A stretch of 64,000 nucleotides of DNA from positions 136,673,694-136,737,693 of the forward strand of contig NC_133771.1 in assembly GCF_003597395.2 (NCBI RefSeq), in the 5' to 3' direction. Source of the DNA: Chelonoidis abingdonii. Its lineage: Eukaryota > Chordata > Testudines > Testudinidae. A program made the translations under genes and the position numbers. Numbering within the stretch: the first letter of the stretch is position 1; the number at the start of each line of letters is the position of its first letter. Shown one piece after another: positions 1-11,080 of the stretch. Below the pieces are notes generated by a model. It ran no database searches. It saw only the letters and a list, made by a program, of their open reading frames with translations, and was not told the DNA's origin.

Positions 1-748
1 AGCGGCGGTCGCCGCTAAGGCGGTCAGTGGGGATCCCGGTCCGAAACACACTGACCGGGTGAGCAGCAGGGTTCCACGAAACACACAGACCGGAGGTCAG
101 TGGGGATCCTGGCCGACGCACACGACCATCGGCTCGGGGCCTTCTGCGGCCTGACTGTAGTCAGCCGCCCCGCGGGCTGCTTCCAACCTCCCCCTCCCTG
201 GGTACCTGCCCTCGCTGGGGTCATCCAAGGATTCCCAGACCATCGGTTCTCAGCTGGCTCGGCAGCAGGGGATCCAGTCCAGTCCTCGGGGGCCGGGGTC
301 CAGGCGGTCCAATCCAATCCTCAGTGTCCTGGGTCGGGTGGGCCGGTCCAGTCTCGGGGTACCGGGGTCCAGGCAGTCCGTCCAGTCCTCCGCAGGGCGA
401 GCGTCCGACGGCGCGGCCGCCGCTCTGGGTGCTGGCCCAGGGAGGTCAGGCCAGGACCCCTCTGGATACCGAGCGAGGGGTAAGCCGGGCCCAGCGGGAG
501 CTCGGGCACCCACATCTGCCTTCTCTGGCAGCCTCCCTCTAACTGAGGGCTGGGACCGGGGTTTTATACTTCCTGTCCCGCCCCTGACTTCCTGTGGGCG
601 GGAACAGCCCGAGGGGCCTTGCACTTCCGGTCCGCCCCTTGGCTTCCTAGGGGCGGGGATAGGCAGCCGGGCCTCTGCCCGGGGCTGTAGGGTCCTTAGC
701 CTATGCCCAGTCTCAGGAGCGGGAGGGAGGGGACCCTCCTCGCTACAG
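1..748 (-). mobile_element. LTR-type retroelement end with TATA promoter (minus-oriented, cut by window edge)
   Basis: Read on the minus strand, the block starts TGTAGCGAGG at 748 and contains repeated GC boxes and GGAAGT motifs. A TATA box (AGTATAAAAC, 570-561) follows, then a GC-rich transcribed leader reaching the window edge. A roughly 70-bp unit with Pro/Asp/Arg-rich translation is repeated about twice at 272-400. The layout (TG start, GC boxes, TATA, GC-rich leader) fits an LTR plus leader of a Ty3/gypsy- or ERV-like element. The other end lies outside the window, so the class is inferred. No recognisable gag domain is visible. Confidence 0.5.
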
Positions 749-907
749 GTACAAATACTGAATAGGATTGAAATCAAAATGAGTTTTGTACTCAGCTCTG
801 ATCCCTGCTGGACATTTGTCACATCAAAAAATTACTGCACGACATAACACAGTTCAGTAAATCTGGCATTTTGGCAATCTTTATTACAGCAGAACCCTTT
901 GTGCTAC
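749..907. other. Unassigned AT-rich stretch
   Basis: Short non-coding spacer between the LTR-type block and a palindromic MITE remnant; nothing recognised. Confidence 0.5.
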
Positions 908-1010
908 GGTATGTGTACACTGGAGCTGGAGGTGTACCATGCCAGATCTAGCATGCGTATGTCTACTCAAGCTGGAAATTACACCTTCCATCTCCAGTGT
1001 AGACATACCC
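908..1010. mobile_element. Short palindromic MITE remnant
   Basis: Inverted termini of the type GGTATGTnTACACTGGAG flank an internal palindrome (GGTGTA and TACACC). These ends match an abundant turtle/crocodilian non-autonomous DNA element; this copy is internally deleted. Confidence 0.6.
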
Positions 1011-1024
1011 ATAGTCAGGCACTA

Positions 1025-1205
1025 CTTACCCCAAAGAGCCTACAATCTAAATGGAGAGCACAACGGGAGAAACGGGAAAGGGACACACAGAAAGCTGAAG
1101 TGGCCTGGTCACGTTCATAGAGCACAATAGTAGCAGAGCCAGGAATAGAACCATGCTCTTTTAAGGCCGATGTTAGTGTCCTGGTCGCTAGACCATTGAT
1201 ACCCA
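1025..1205 (-). mobile_element. MIR-like SINE fragment
   Basis: On the minus strand this carries the MIR-type head (CTAGCGACCAGGACAC) and a 'tctggctctgc'-type core. It is followed by a degraded tail ending at a 'caatctaaa' motif. Old and diverged. Confidence 0.6.
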
Positions 1206-1712
1206 CAGCAAATAAATTAATAAGTTAGTGCAAGTTGATAACTTAATTGGTCAATAACATAGTAAAAGCATCCTGTTTGGTTAATAACGTAGATTAGTTA
1301 AGAATTAAATCACGCAGTGTTTTAATGTCAGGTGCTGCAAAGAGCCACAGGAGGCACATTAAAGAGACACTTCTGGCTGGAGAGCCACAGTCTGAATATC
1401 ACTGCAAGACCATTGTGCCTCAGTAGCTAGGAAAGGCCCAGGACAGTTTGGCACAAGCAGAACTAAGTAAGCAAGCTTGCACAGCACCTAAGGCCAATCA
1501 GTCTTGCTAGCCCTGTGTCTTCTCTGTGACCCACAGCAGGGTGGCCACTTAGGCATCCCCAGAATACTGAAAATTCCAGAACTTCTGGGAATGGCATGAG
1601 CCCACCCCCAACCTGCAAGATGTCATCCCGCAGTGCGTGCAGGGTCATGCTGCACCGAGGACATCACTTTGAAGAGTACCCTGCCCCCTTCAGCGTGACT
1701 TTGCACACACAT
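1206..1712. other. Unassigned non-coding DNA
   Basis: No gene, repeat family or structured RNA recognised. Confidence 0.5.
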
Positions 1713-3064
1713 AGGGTTGCCAGATGTCCAGTTTTCGACTAGTAAAAAAGGGGACCTGGTGACAGGTCACTAAAAGTCTGGTTACCAAAAGTAACTGTGA
1801 TCAGCCTTCCTGCCAGGGTAGGAAGACCAGCAGCTGCTCGCTGCTAAAAGACATCCTCAGCAGCAGCTACAGGGAACCTCTTGCAGCCCGGGAAAGAGGC
1901 TCCGGTTGAGGAGGGGGCCGGCCCGGGGCTGAGAGGAAGGGGAGCGCCCGCAGGTTCGCACCAGTGCTGTGAGCAGAGCAGGTGTGGAGAGGGCAAGTTC
2001 TGAGCATGCCAGGGAGGTCACGGGAAAGAAAGGGGCAGCCTGCTACCTGAAGAGCATGGATGTCGGGAGAGGGGCCATTCAGAGAGCAGCCCCTGGCCCC
2101 GCTCCACTTGCCCCTCCCCCCTGGCTGCAGGGGGACCTAGGCTTGGGATGTCTTGCAGGGCCGCTTCCCCTGAAGGGCCAGGCCGGGCTGGGCTGCCAAT
2201 CTCGGCTCAGCGCATGGCATGGTCACCGCCCGGGTAGGAGCCCACACACCCCCAGGCACCGCTCCCTGGGAAATCGGGTGCCCGCTCGCTCCAGGTGTCA
2301 GCAGTTGGCAGACTCTGGCACTTTACAGCCAGCCCACCCCAGCCAAGGTAGCCCAGGAGCCAGGGCCCCAAAATCCCCTCATCATGGGGTGCAGAGAAAC
2401 CACCAGGAGAGGAGGCTTGTTAAACCCTTTGAGAGGAGCGTGGAGACCTCAGAACCATTATTTCCATGTAAATTTTCTGGAGCCAGCCAGGGCAAGTGGG
2501 TCATAGTTGCTACGGGAAGGGGACAGCTACAAACAATGGGACAAGTTCCCAGATGGAAGTGACCAGCCCCCTGCTCCCAGTTCCACAGACCCGGACAGTC
2601 AATGTGTTTGGGACCATCCCTTGTCTCAATGTTGGGGGCCTGGAGGAACTGGTGCAGGGATCTGGGAGTCAGGACTCCTGGGTTCTCTCCCTAGCTCTGG
2701 GAGGGGAGTGGGGAGTAGTGGTTAAAGGAGGAGGGCACTGGGAGGCAGAACTCCTGAGCTCTATTCCTGGCTCAGAGAAGCAAATGGTGTTTTATGGTTA
2801 GAGTAGGGTGGGGCTGGCAGTCAAGACTCCTGGGTTTTATTCCCAGTTCCTCCACAGACTTGTTGTGTGACTTGAGTGACTTATGGAGAAAGCAGGTAAC
2901 TGTTGGGGTGGGGAGAGTGCAGCAGTCCCCAGGTTGGGCACAGGGGTTGGGGGGTAGAGGAGTGAGTGGAGGGCAGGATCTTTGGGGAGCAGAGAGTAGA
3001 GCCTAAGGGGGAGGGAGCAGATCAGGGATATCCAGTTTTCAGAAATTAGTAAGTTGGCAACCCT
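1713..3064. mobile_element. Non-autonomous hAT-like DNA transposon (1.35 kb)
   Basis: Terminal inverted repeats AGGGTTGCCA (left) and TGGCAACCCT (right) delimit the element, and a CCAGTTTTC motif is shared inside both ends in inverted order. The flanking 8-mers (acacacat and acatgcac) match at only 5 of 8 positions, so the insertion is old. The interior has no transposase. It is GC-rich and carries three tandem units of about 75 bp, centred near 2673, 2747 and 2824 on the motif AGnACTCCTGnG. Open frames inside are short and unlike known proteins. Confidence 0.7.
2640..2885 (+). repeat. Tandem tRNA-like/MIR-like units inside the hAT-like element
   Basis: Three diverged units of 74-77 bp contain a GTGGTTAGAG-like A-box and a GGGTTnTATTCCC-like B-box. 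These resemble the 5' tRNA-derived part of MIR-type SINEs; the third unit continues into 'tgtgtgacttgagtgac'. They are probably remnants of a duplicated SINE head. Confidence 0.5.
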
Positions 3065-4425
3065 ACATGCACAGTGTGGGCAAGGTTACACCAGTGGGGA
3101 CAGGGCAGCATGCTTTTCAAATGGTATCCTCCATCTGATACCAGACAAAATCACATCTGGTTTTGTCTCAGTACTGGATGGGGGGGACAAACTTGAGAAA
3201 AGTAGGACTGTCTCGCTTAAAACAGGATGAATGGCCTGCCTACCCACAGCTTCCCTATAGCCAATGTTATACTCACTTTGTTTGGCTTTTAATTCAAAGA
3301 AACAGATCTGAATCTGTGAAATTATATTTCAAGGCAAAGACTTCTGATGAACCGGGAACTATACTTGAATGTGCATGAACTTGTAGTCCCGTTTCAATAT
3401 TAAACCAAGTTGTTTTATCCTATTGTTCCATTTCAATTAATTCTGATGAATTGCATTTGGAATTAGGAACCAAAGCTACAACCCAAACAAAACCTGTTTA
3501 CTCAGGCTGAATAATCCCAGAATATCAAACGCCCGCTGGCCATGATACCCCTTTTGGCACTTTGTATTTAAAAGCACTGTGGATCTTAACTGTGATCTTA
3601 CACGCCCCTTACATGGCGAGATCTCTAGAAGAACCACACACACCGAACATCAGAGATGGGACCTGCTGGGCAGATCTCGGGGTGGATGGAATTGCCTGAA
3701 AATTGTTCAGAAATGAAACCACATCAGTGAATGCTTGCACTGTGCGAAGTGTTGGGGTATTTTCTTGTGATGCTACACTTAGATATGGCCCAAGTGTATT
3801 CTGACTCCGTTGACAGATTTCAGATGTTAAGAAATGAAATCTATTGGAGGTGGCTGTGTCCCCGCATCCCAGAGATATTCAGAATGCTGAACTGGCTGAA
3901 TTAAATAACTGAGGACAATCCCTCTAATTCCTCTAACAGAGCTAGAATAACCCTGCAAATCGTTTTGAGCATTTCCACCCCTGCCCTTCTCATTATCCCC
4001 ATGTTGGGGACAAAAATAAACAGGACAGGCCAGCTCCACAACTGATATAAATTGGCCTAGCACCATTGACTTCAGTGGAATCTGGCTCCTTGTCTTAAAT
4101 CTTACATCCAGGCTTGAATTTTATAGGCATTCAGTGCCATGCCAAACTTCACATCCCTTGCAGCTGTGCTTCCCCCCTACAACCTTAAATCAAACAAGCA
4201 CAATCCATGAGTAATCACTTTGTGGAAGGTGTTAGTTTTGTCTGATTGTGTGTTAATGTGTGTAGATGATTTAACCAAAGAAAAACTGGAGCTTCATTCC
4301 CTATAGAGGAAGGGAGCGCAGTCAGAGCAGGAGACAATGGCACAGCTGGAATCCTTGACTTATATGCAAATAAATCTGTTTAAATATTTAAATAGACTCA
4401 CCATCACACAAACAACAGACAGATC
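3065..4425. other. Unassigned intergenic DNA
   Basis: Low-complexity-free, non-coding. A fragment near 4040-4090 (CCATTGACTTCAGTGG) resembles the core of a common short palindromic element. Nothing else recognised. Confidence 0.5.
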
Positions 4426-4429
4426 CTCC

Positions 4430-4672
4430 CAGCACCCCTCAGATGTAGGGAAGTATTATTATCCCCCCATTTTACAGATGGGGAATTGAGGCACAGAGGG
4501 CCAGATCCAAAATCCATTGAAGTCTTGTAACTGACTGCAGTGAACTTTGAATCAGGGCTAACAAAAGCAAACAACTTGCCTAAGGTCACACGAGTAGCTT
4601 GTGGCAGAGATGGGAACTGAAGACAGATCTTCTACATCATAAACTAGTGCCTTAAGCACAAGACCATCCTTT
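4430..4672 (-). mobile_element. MIR-like SINE
   Basis: In antisense this shows the canonical MIR core 'ccccattttacagatgggga...tgaggcacagag' and 'aaggtcacacgag'. A block of about 70 bp interrupts these two core parts. Confidence 0.75.
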
Positions 4673-4679
4673 CTCTGAA

Positions 4680-4858
4680 TGTCAGTATGCTGTGAACTTG
4701 AACAAGGCATTTAAGCTCTGTGAGAGTCTTTGTTCATTAAAACGGGTGACAGTAATACTGATCTACCTCACAGAGGTGTTGTGAGACTTCATTCATGTTT
4801 GCAAAGTGCATTTGGATAAAAGGCACTATATACGGCACAATAAATTCTAAGTAGCAGT
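4680..4858 (+). mobile_element. MIR-like SINE, opposite orientation to its neighbour
   Basis: A plus-strand MIR middle and tail, with 'ctacctcacagaggtgttgtgag' type sequence and 'gcactatatacgg'. It lies tail-adjacent to the preceding antisense MIR. Confidence 0.65.
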
Positions 4859-4859
4859 A

Positions 4860-6785
4860 GTAACATTCAGCAATATAAAGAACATAAAACATATCCTTCC
4901 TTTAAGTGGTAAAAGAACAAAATGTATGTGGAGCACTTATTACAGAAGAACATATTACAACCATGCTCCTTTCCTGGAATGATGATTATGCACTGCGTAA
5001 GGTCACTCGGTAGTTTTCAGTAAACCACAAGGTATGCACCACTGACCTCTGAGGTAATTTTGGATCACGATCAAGCCAAATAAAAGAAGATTTGTGGCTG
5101 CAGTTGAGAGATCCTCTGCAAAACTATAAATGTAACCACAGTGTCCTCTGGTTTGATCTGAACTCAGTCTGGCCTGCATCAATATTTCTGGATTTAGTCC
5201 AGAAACAGGGCAGATTAATGATTTAAAGCCATTACATTATTTTATAGTATAACTTGCCACAGTGTTGTAGAAGTGCTAAGTATACAGCACTGCAAACTTT
5301 GGGCCACCCTTGCTGAGTGGTACATTACCCCACTGAGCATCTGCATCCTGAGCTGTGTAACTGAAAAGGTCACAACCCCAGTTTTAATTCTGTGTCCATG
5401 CTGTACATGGCAGTAGAATTTTTTTCAAATCCAGTTCTGGGTAAAGATGACAGGTCAGTTTCAGATCTATCCTATGCAGGTGAGAACATATTTGGGGGAG
5501 GGATGCTGGGGAAGGAACTATAAGGAGAATCTAGTATCACTTTAGCAATCCCAGCATCCAGAGATTAGGCACTGTTCATGCGAAATAGATATAATTCTGT
5601 AAATTGCTTTCAAACAGTGCCCCCTGCAATTCTGTCAATTACAGGATGGCTGGAGTCTGAAAGGAGGCCATGCTAGAAAGGACAGGCATCACATCATGGC
5701 CTGGAGGGGTATCACTACAACATGTGTTGTTTCATGGCAATCACACTTTGTAATTAAGAGTTAACACTCCTTTGAGGGGGTTCCTCAGAGGAAGTGATCT
5801 GCATAAAGTCAGACAAAAGCTTCCATTGGTTTGTTTGTTGTTTATTCAGAGTGGGGCAAAGGAAGAGAACACTGACACAGACAGGAGCACTTCCAGACTC
5901 CTTCCCTTAGGCCTGTAATTGGAGCCCATTGGCTCCAAGACATCAGAGCATTGAAAGAGGCCTCGCAAAACTGCACGTCATCTCCTTCAAGAGTCATTTG
6001 CATTAACCAGCGGTCAGTAAGTTAAGGAAAGTGGGTTTCATGGCTCCTGAAGTCAAATGAGTCAACAAGACCCTCTGTGAAGTATGTGTGTGTGTGTGTG
6101 CAGGCAGAATGTATGCACATTCCTCTCTGATTGCTGTCCTGGGGGGTGTTTCAGTGACCACTAAGTGTCCTGCCTATCTGACAGCAGTTAAAAACAACAC
6201 ATCAGCAGGATCTTTTTGCAGTTATCAAATAGCCTCCAAAGACCGTTAGTTATTGTCTCTACGGTGCTTTCAAACGCAGAGCATTATAGTCTGTACCGCA
6301 AGTGCTATTGCTGTATTCGCAGAAAGGGAGACGTGACATATAGTGCTGGATGTTTGGATGTCTCCTTTTTACAAAAGTGCGTTCTAATTAGTGCTGGTCG
6401 GATAATATACCTCGACAGTTTATATGACAAATGTGGGAGTTTTTCCTGCCTTAAATTATTTGATGAATACTTTTTCGCATTATTCATCCAGCTTTAAGGT
6501 ATAATTTATTATGGAGGAGAGACTTTCAAAGCAGCAAAGGCCATTTTGGCATCCAACTTCGATTGGAAGCCAATGAGAGATGAGCATCAGACTCCCATTT
6601 ATTCCTGTTATAATCTGCCCCATATCAACAGCTACCAATCCTCTACAGATGAGTAAGTACTTGGAAGAGTCAGTAAAACATCCAGTGTACTGGGGCAAAC
6701 TCTACCCAGAGTTATACCCAGCCCAGTCTAGCAGTTTTCAGAGGAGTGACTACTGATTAATACCTGCATGAGAGGAATCTCATGG
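4860..6785. other. Unassigned intergenic DNA with a short (TG)n tract
   Basis: No coding or repeat family recognised. A TG dinucleotide run is at about 6083-6101. Confidence 0.5.
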
Positions 6786-6955
6786 CTAGTCTTCACTAAA
6801 AACTTACATTGCCATAGCTACGTTTCTCAGAGGTGTGAAAAATCCACAACTATGAGAGACTGAGCTATGCCAACCTAGCCCCCTGTGTAGACAGCACTAG
6901 ATAGATGGAAGAATAGTTCCATAGACCTACCTAATGCCTCTCTGGGAGATGTCCA
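6786..6955. mobile_element. Palindromic MITE fragment
   Basis: Contains the 'ctacgtttctcagaggtgtgaaaaatccaca' region and 'tgtgtagacagcac' of an abundant turtle MITE, also present in fuller form at 9664-9950. Ends are truncated. Confidence 0.6.
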
Positions 6956-6984
6956 TCAGCGGTTTAGAGACACCCCAAGCACGG

Positions 6985-7452
6985 TTTGCATCTCTGACCA
7001 TCTTGGCTAATAGCCATTGATGGACCTATTCTCACATTAACTTTTTGTTTTCACCGAGTTATACTTTTGGCCTTCACAACATCCCCTGGCAACAAGTTCC
7101 ATAGGTTGACTGTGCACTGTATGGAGAAGAATTTCCTTATATTTGTTTCAGACCTGGCTGCTGCCTATCAATGTCATTGGGCAACCCCTGGTTCTTTTGC
7201 TATGTGAAGGGGAAAATAGCACTTTCCTGTTTGCTTTCTCCATGCCATTCATGATTTTATAGACGTCTATCATATTGCCCCTAGTGATCTCTTTTCTCAG
7301 TTGAACAGTCCTGGTCTTTTTAATCTGTCTTCATTTGGAAGCTGTTCCATACCCCTAATCATCTTTGTTGCCCTTCTTTGTACTTTTTCTAATTCTAATA
7401 CACATTTTTTGAGCTGTAGTAACCAGAATGGCAGGCAGTATTCAAGCTGTGG
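6985..7452 (-). mobile_element. CR1 LINE fragment (reverse transcriptase C-terminus and following region)
   Basis: On the minus strand a translated stretch contains LEYC...FW, then LEKVQRRATKMI and ERL-like residues, typical of the C-terminus of CR1-family reverse transcriptase. After it comes the 'atgatagacgtctataaaatcatgaatgg' type 3' part. The frame is broken, so this is a dead 5'-truncated copy. Confidence 0.85.
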
Positions 7453-7645
7453 AGAGCTGTGTGCTGGTCTCAATTCTGTCTCTGACCTTTTGGTTGGCCA
7501 TGAGCAAGTCATTTCACCTCTCTGTGCCTCAGTTTCCCCATCTATAGAATGGTGCTAAAGATACTGATCTCCTTTATAGAGCACTTCGAGACTGATGGAT
7601 GAAAAGGGCTATATCAGAGCTAGATATTAAGATAACAATAAGAGC
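7453..7645 (+). mobile_element. MIR-like SINE inserted at the CR1 boundary
   Basis: Plus-strand MIR core with 'tctctgtgcctcagtttccccatct' and a tail with 'agcacttcgagac...aaagggctatat'. It begins where CR1 similarity stops. Confidence 0.8.
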
Positions 7646-8456
7646 TAGGTGTTGTTCTCTTAATATGAATGATAATCATCATTTTAAATGTAAGAATGTG
7701 GATTTTTATTCATGACTCACAGTGATTCAGAGCTGTTTTAAAATTCTGCCCTGCCCTTGGTCACATGCTATTCAAAACCTGTTTAGTGGAGAAGAATTGC
7801 ATTTTACAAGGGTTTTGTTTGTTTTTTTGTAGGGGTTATAGAAACCAAGATTTACAGTAAGATTACCTCATGCTCTGCTGATACTAAAACAAAGTTGTGC
7901 AAAAATGAAAACTGACCTTCAGTTCAGAAGAACTGGCTTTATCCAGTGACTGCTTTTCCTGCCTCATTCATTTCTTTTGATCATGCCGGCCACGGACACT
8001 CTGGCTGTAGGCTGACTCTGGTAGTTTTCACATTGCTGAATGTGTTATAGATCAGGGCAACTTGGCATTTCCTCTGACATGAAGGCTTTGGCTCTATCTC
8101 ATTTCAGTAAATTTTGGTGTCAAACAGTTGGCTTTTTTGTGATTCTGCTGTGACTGGTATGTTGCAATTATCTTTGGATCTCCTTGCTGATAGTTCCTCC
8201 TTTTTCTGTATGTGACTGTTTGCACAGCAAGGGAAGCCAGAGTCAAGCTTGTTTTATTGGAAGAATTTGGAGTCTGGAGTCTAGTGAGCTTTTTAAACAA
8301 ATTTATGCCTAAAATACCTCTGTGCTAAGAAGGTGCTAGGCCTTCTCAGACGTGCTTTGGTCTATCTGTTTTTTGAATAAAAAAACTAAGAACCCAAACT
8401 CTGTTCAGTACTATACACACATGGCCAGGCAGAATCATCACAATCATTGAGCCTGG
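7646..8456. other. Unassigned intergenic DNA
   Basis: Nothing recognised beyond short T-runs. Confidence 0.5.
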
Positions 8457-8775
8457 CCTCCTGCACAGAAAGAATTTCATAGAGATGAAGTAATGAATAT
8501 GACTGAAAACATTTCAGGGACTCACCTGCCCATTATTTCTGGAGTTACCTAGCGAAAACTAACTGTGCATTAACTTCAAGCTAAATGTTTATGGATCTCT
8601 TCATTTCATGGGTGGATTCAAGGAATTTGGTTCCTCTTTCACTGGCATGCATACACACTCAAATTCAATTTCACCTGCACACTTTCTAACACATACACTC
8701 ATTGTTACATTTTCTCTCACATGCATGTACTCTTTCTCTCACACACACACACACACACTCACTCTCACACACACA
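8457..8775 (+). repeat. Direct duplication, copy A (with CA-rich end)
   Basis: About 260 bp starting CCTCCTGCA matches 12482 onwards in the same orientation with only scattered substitutions and a few small indels. Both copies run into CA-rich tracts; here (CA)n lies at about 8737-8775. The sequence matches no repeat family I know, and no open frame is conserved. Confidence 0.8.
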
Positions 8776-8898
8776 TTCCATATCTGAATCCAATTCATCA
8801 GAGGCACCTAGCCCCTGAATCTAATTCCCACTCTAGGCAGGCAACTGAAGCAGCCTTTCACAATATTTCTGCTACAGAGAAGAAATAAAGTCCAGAGA

Positions 8899-9145
8899 TA
8901 GGTTGGCCTAGCAGTTAAAGCACAGGCCTAGGAGTCAGGAAACCAGTATTCTAGTCTCAACTCTATCACAGAACTCCTGTATGACTTTGGACAACGAAGG
9001 TAACTTTTTTATGTCTCAGTTTTTCCCAGCTGTAAAATGGGATACTTCCCTTTCTCACAGGGGCATTGAGCAAATTTAATTAGTGTTTGTAAATTGCTTT
9101 GAGATAGACAATGCATTGGAAATCCCAGAGTATTATTATTAGAAC
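8899..9145 (+). mobile_element. Near-full-length MIR-like SINE
   Basis: This has a tRNA-derived head 'ggcctagcagttaaagcacaggcctaggag', the core 'tgtctcagtttttcccagctgtaaaatggg' and the tail 'gagtattattatta'. It is the best-preserved MIR in the window. Confidence 0.85.
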
Positions 9146-9663
9146 TGAGCGAATAATTCACAGTATATAATTTATCAGAAGAATTTAATCTCTTTTTCTA
9201 CTCATGAAAGATCCTTAAACAGATTGAGATTCCTCAGATGTATTCATTATTCAAAGGTATCTGACAAAAATATATTTTGTTTTGGATTTTTGTTCTTTGA
9301 AATATTTGGATCATGAACATCTAAAATCAAGGCTGTGTGGCCTAGCCAGATAAATCACATGGTATTGTTTCTGTTCCTTGTTTGGATGCGTGTATGAGCT
9401 CTACTGGTGTGAATATCTGAATGTGGGGATTTAAAATGTTGGTTTCCATGAATTCCCACACATGTGATTTTGAAGTCTATTTTCTAGGAATGTGTTCACC
9501 TGCAAAACTTGGTGTCTCAAATGTCCAGCTCCATGGCTAGCAAAATGAAAGTGTTGTGAGGGGGGCAGAAGGAAATTCATGTAGAAATATAAATGAATAT
9601 TCACAAACAATTGCTTGAATTATTCATTTAGGCCTCAAGTCAGCAAGGTACTTAAGTGACTCA
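9146..9663. other. Unassigned AT-rich DNA
   Basis: Nothing recognised. Confidence 0.5.
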
Positions 9664-9950
9664 GGGCTTGTCTACACTTAAAATGCTACAATGGCACAAA
9701 TACTCTGCGGCAGCTGCGCCACCATAGCACTTCAGTGGTGACACTAACAAGAGGGGTCCTCCCATTGGCTTAGGTACTCCACCTCCCTGAGAGGCTGTAG
9801 TTAGGATGATGGAGGAATTCTTCCGTGACCTAGTGCTGTTTACACTGGGGGTTATGTTGGTTTAACTACCCCGCTTAGGGATGTGAATTTTCGCACCCCT
9901 GAGTGATGTAGTTAAGCCAATTTAATGTTCTAGTGTAGACCAGACCTAAT
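9664..9950. mobile_element. Palindromic MITE, nearly complete
   Basis: Inverted ends AGGGCTTGTCTACACT and AGTGTAGACCAGACCT enclose 285 bp that can fold extensively ('ctgagaggctgtagttagg' and 'ctgagtgatgtagttaag'). There is no coding capacity. The superfamily is uncertain because no clear target duplication is seen. Confidence 0.75.
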
Positions 9951-10137
9951 TTTCAGCATATGAGATTAGTCTCATTAAAGTCAATGGGTCTGCTCCCAAC
10001 CAGAGTCAGGGACAGGTATAAATACCATACTAAATAGAAATTTATTATTTTTTCTGCCCAAGAGCTCTTCACATGCTGTATTTTAAAGATGGCCTATATA
10101 TTATTACACAGTCATCCCATGTACTTTTTAATGCCAA

Positions 10138-11075
10138 TTGTTCCTGAGTTCAGATTGGAAACACACCACCCCGTTATTCAGGAGACACACAGATTACTTT
10201 GTAAAAATGTGTTCTCAATTTCAAGAAACCTCCAGTAAATTGAAAGAAACATTATGGGACACATTGTCAAAGCTCCCATTGACAGCCCCCCACCTGAAGC
10301 AAATACTCACCAGCAACCACACAACAAAAACATGAACCCAGGAATCTATCCTTGCAACAAAGCCTGTTGCCAACCTGTCAACATATCTATTCAAGGGACA
10401 ACATCATAGGATCTAATCACATCAGCCACGCTATCAGAGGCTCGTTCACCTGCATATCTACCAATGTGATACACACCATCATGTACCAGCAATGCCCCTC
10501 TGCCAAACCAGACAGTCTCTACGCAAGAATAAAATGGACAGAAATCAGATGTCAAGAATTTTAACATTCAAAAACCAGTTGGAGAACACTTCAGTCTCCT
10601 TGGTCACTCCATTACAGACCTAAAAGTTGCAATTCTTCAATAAAAAAACTTCAAAAACAGACTCCAATGAGAAACTACAGAACTGGAATTAATTTGCAAA
10701 CTGGACACTGTTAAATTAGGCTTGAATAAAGACTGGGAGTGGATGGGTCATTACACAAAGTAAAAAGTATCTATCCAGGCTAATTTCTCCCCATTGTTAC
10801 TCACACCTTCTTGTCAACTGTTTGAAATGGGCCATCCTGATTATCACTACAGAAGTTTTTTTCTCCTGCTGATAATAGCCCACTTTAATTGATTAGTCTT
10901 GTTAGACTTGGTATGGCACCCTCCATTTTTTCATGTTCTCTCTCTCTCTCTTCTCTTCCTACTGTATTTTCCATTGCATGCATCTGATGAAGTGGGTTTT
11001 AGCCCACGAAAGCTTATGCCCAAATAAATGTGTTAGTCTCTAAGGTGCCACAAGTACACCTCGTTCTTTTTATTG
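10138..11075 (+). mobile_element. Penelope-like retroelement 3' portion (decayed GIY-YIG region plus tail)
   Basis: Around 10440-10560 a decayed frame reads like the Cys-rich and GIY-YIG endonuclease segment of Penelope-like elements: FTCISTNVIH, then a CP pair, then LYA in place of LYVGE. Further on, in shifted frames, are HS-I-T-D-L-K-V-A-like and KLG-L-like residues of the same domain. The tail at 10981-11060 ('gaagtgggttttagcccacgaaagcttatg' and 'gttagtctctaaggtgccacaagta') is the common 3' end of this family. Several stops and frameshifts are present, so it is inactive. The tail contains a hammerhead-like motif, listed separately. Confidence 0.65.
10980..11021 (+). ncRNA. Hammerhead-ribozyme-like motif in Penelope-like tail (copy A)
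   Basis: The core CTGATGA (10984-10990) is followed by a GTGGG/CCCAC stem II hairpin (10992-11007) and GAAA (11008-11011). A short GC-TTAT-GC stem III comes next. The uridine expected before the cleavage base is C in this copy, so cleavage is probably lost. A stem I is not evident. Hammerhead motifs are known in Penelope-like elements; activity here is not claimed. Confidence 0.5.
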
Positions 11076-11080
11076 TCAAA

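Noticed and set aside
250..822. Minus-strand open frame of 190 codons near the window start
   Set aside because: It overlaps LTR-like promoter sequence and a GC-rich tandem repeat. No family resemblance, and it runs across the TATA box.
7297..7512. Independent small gene with RRATKMI motif
   Set aside because: It is the C-terminal end of a broken CR1 reverse transcriptase.
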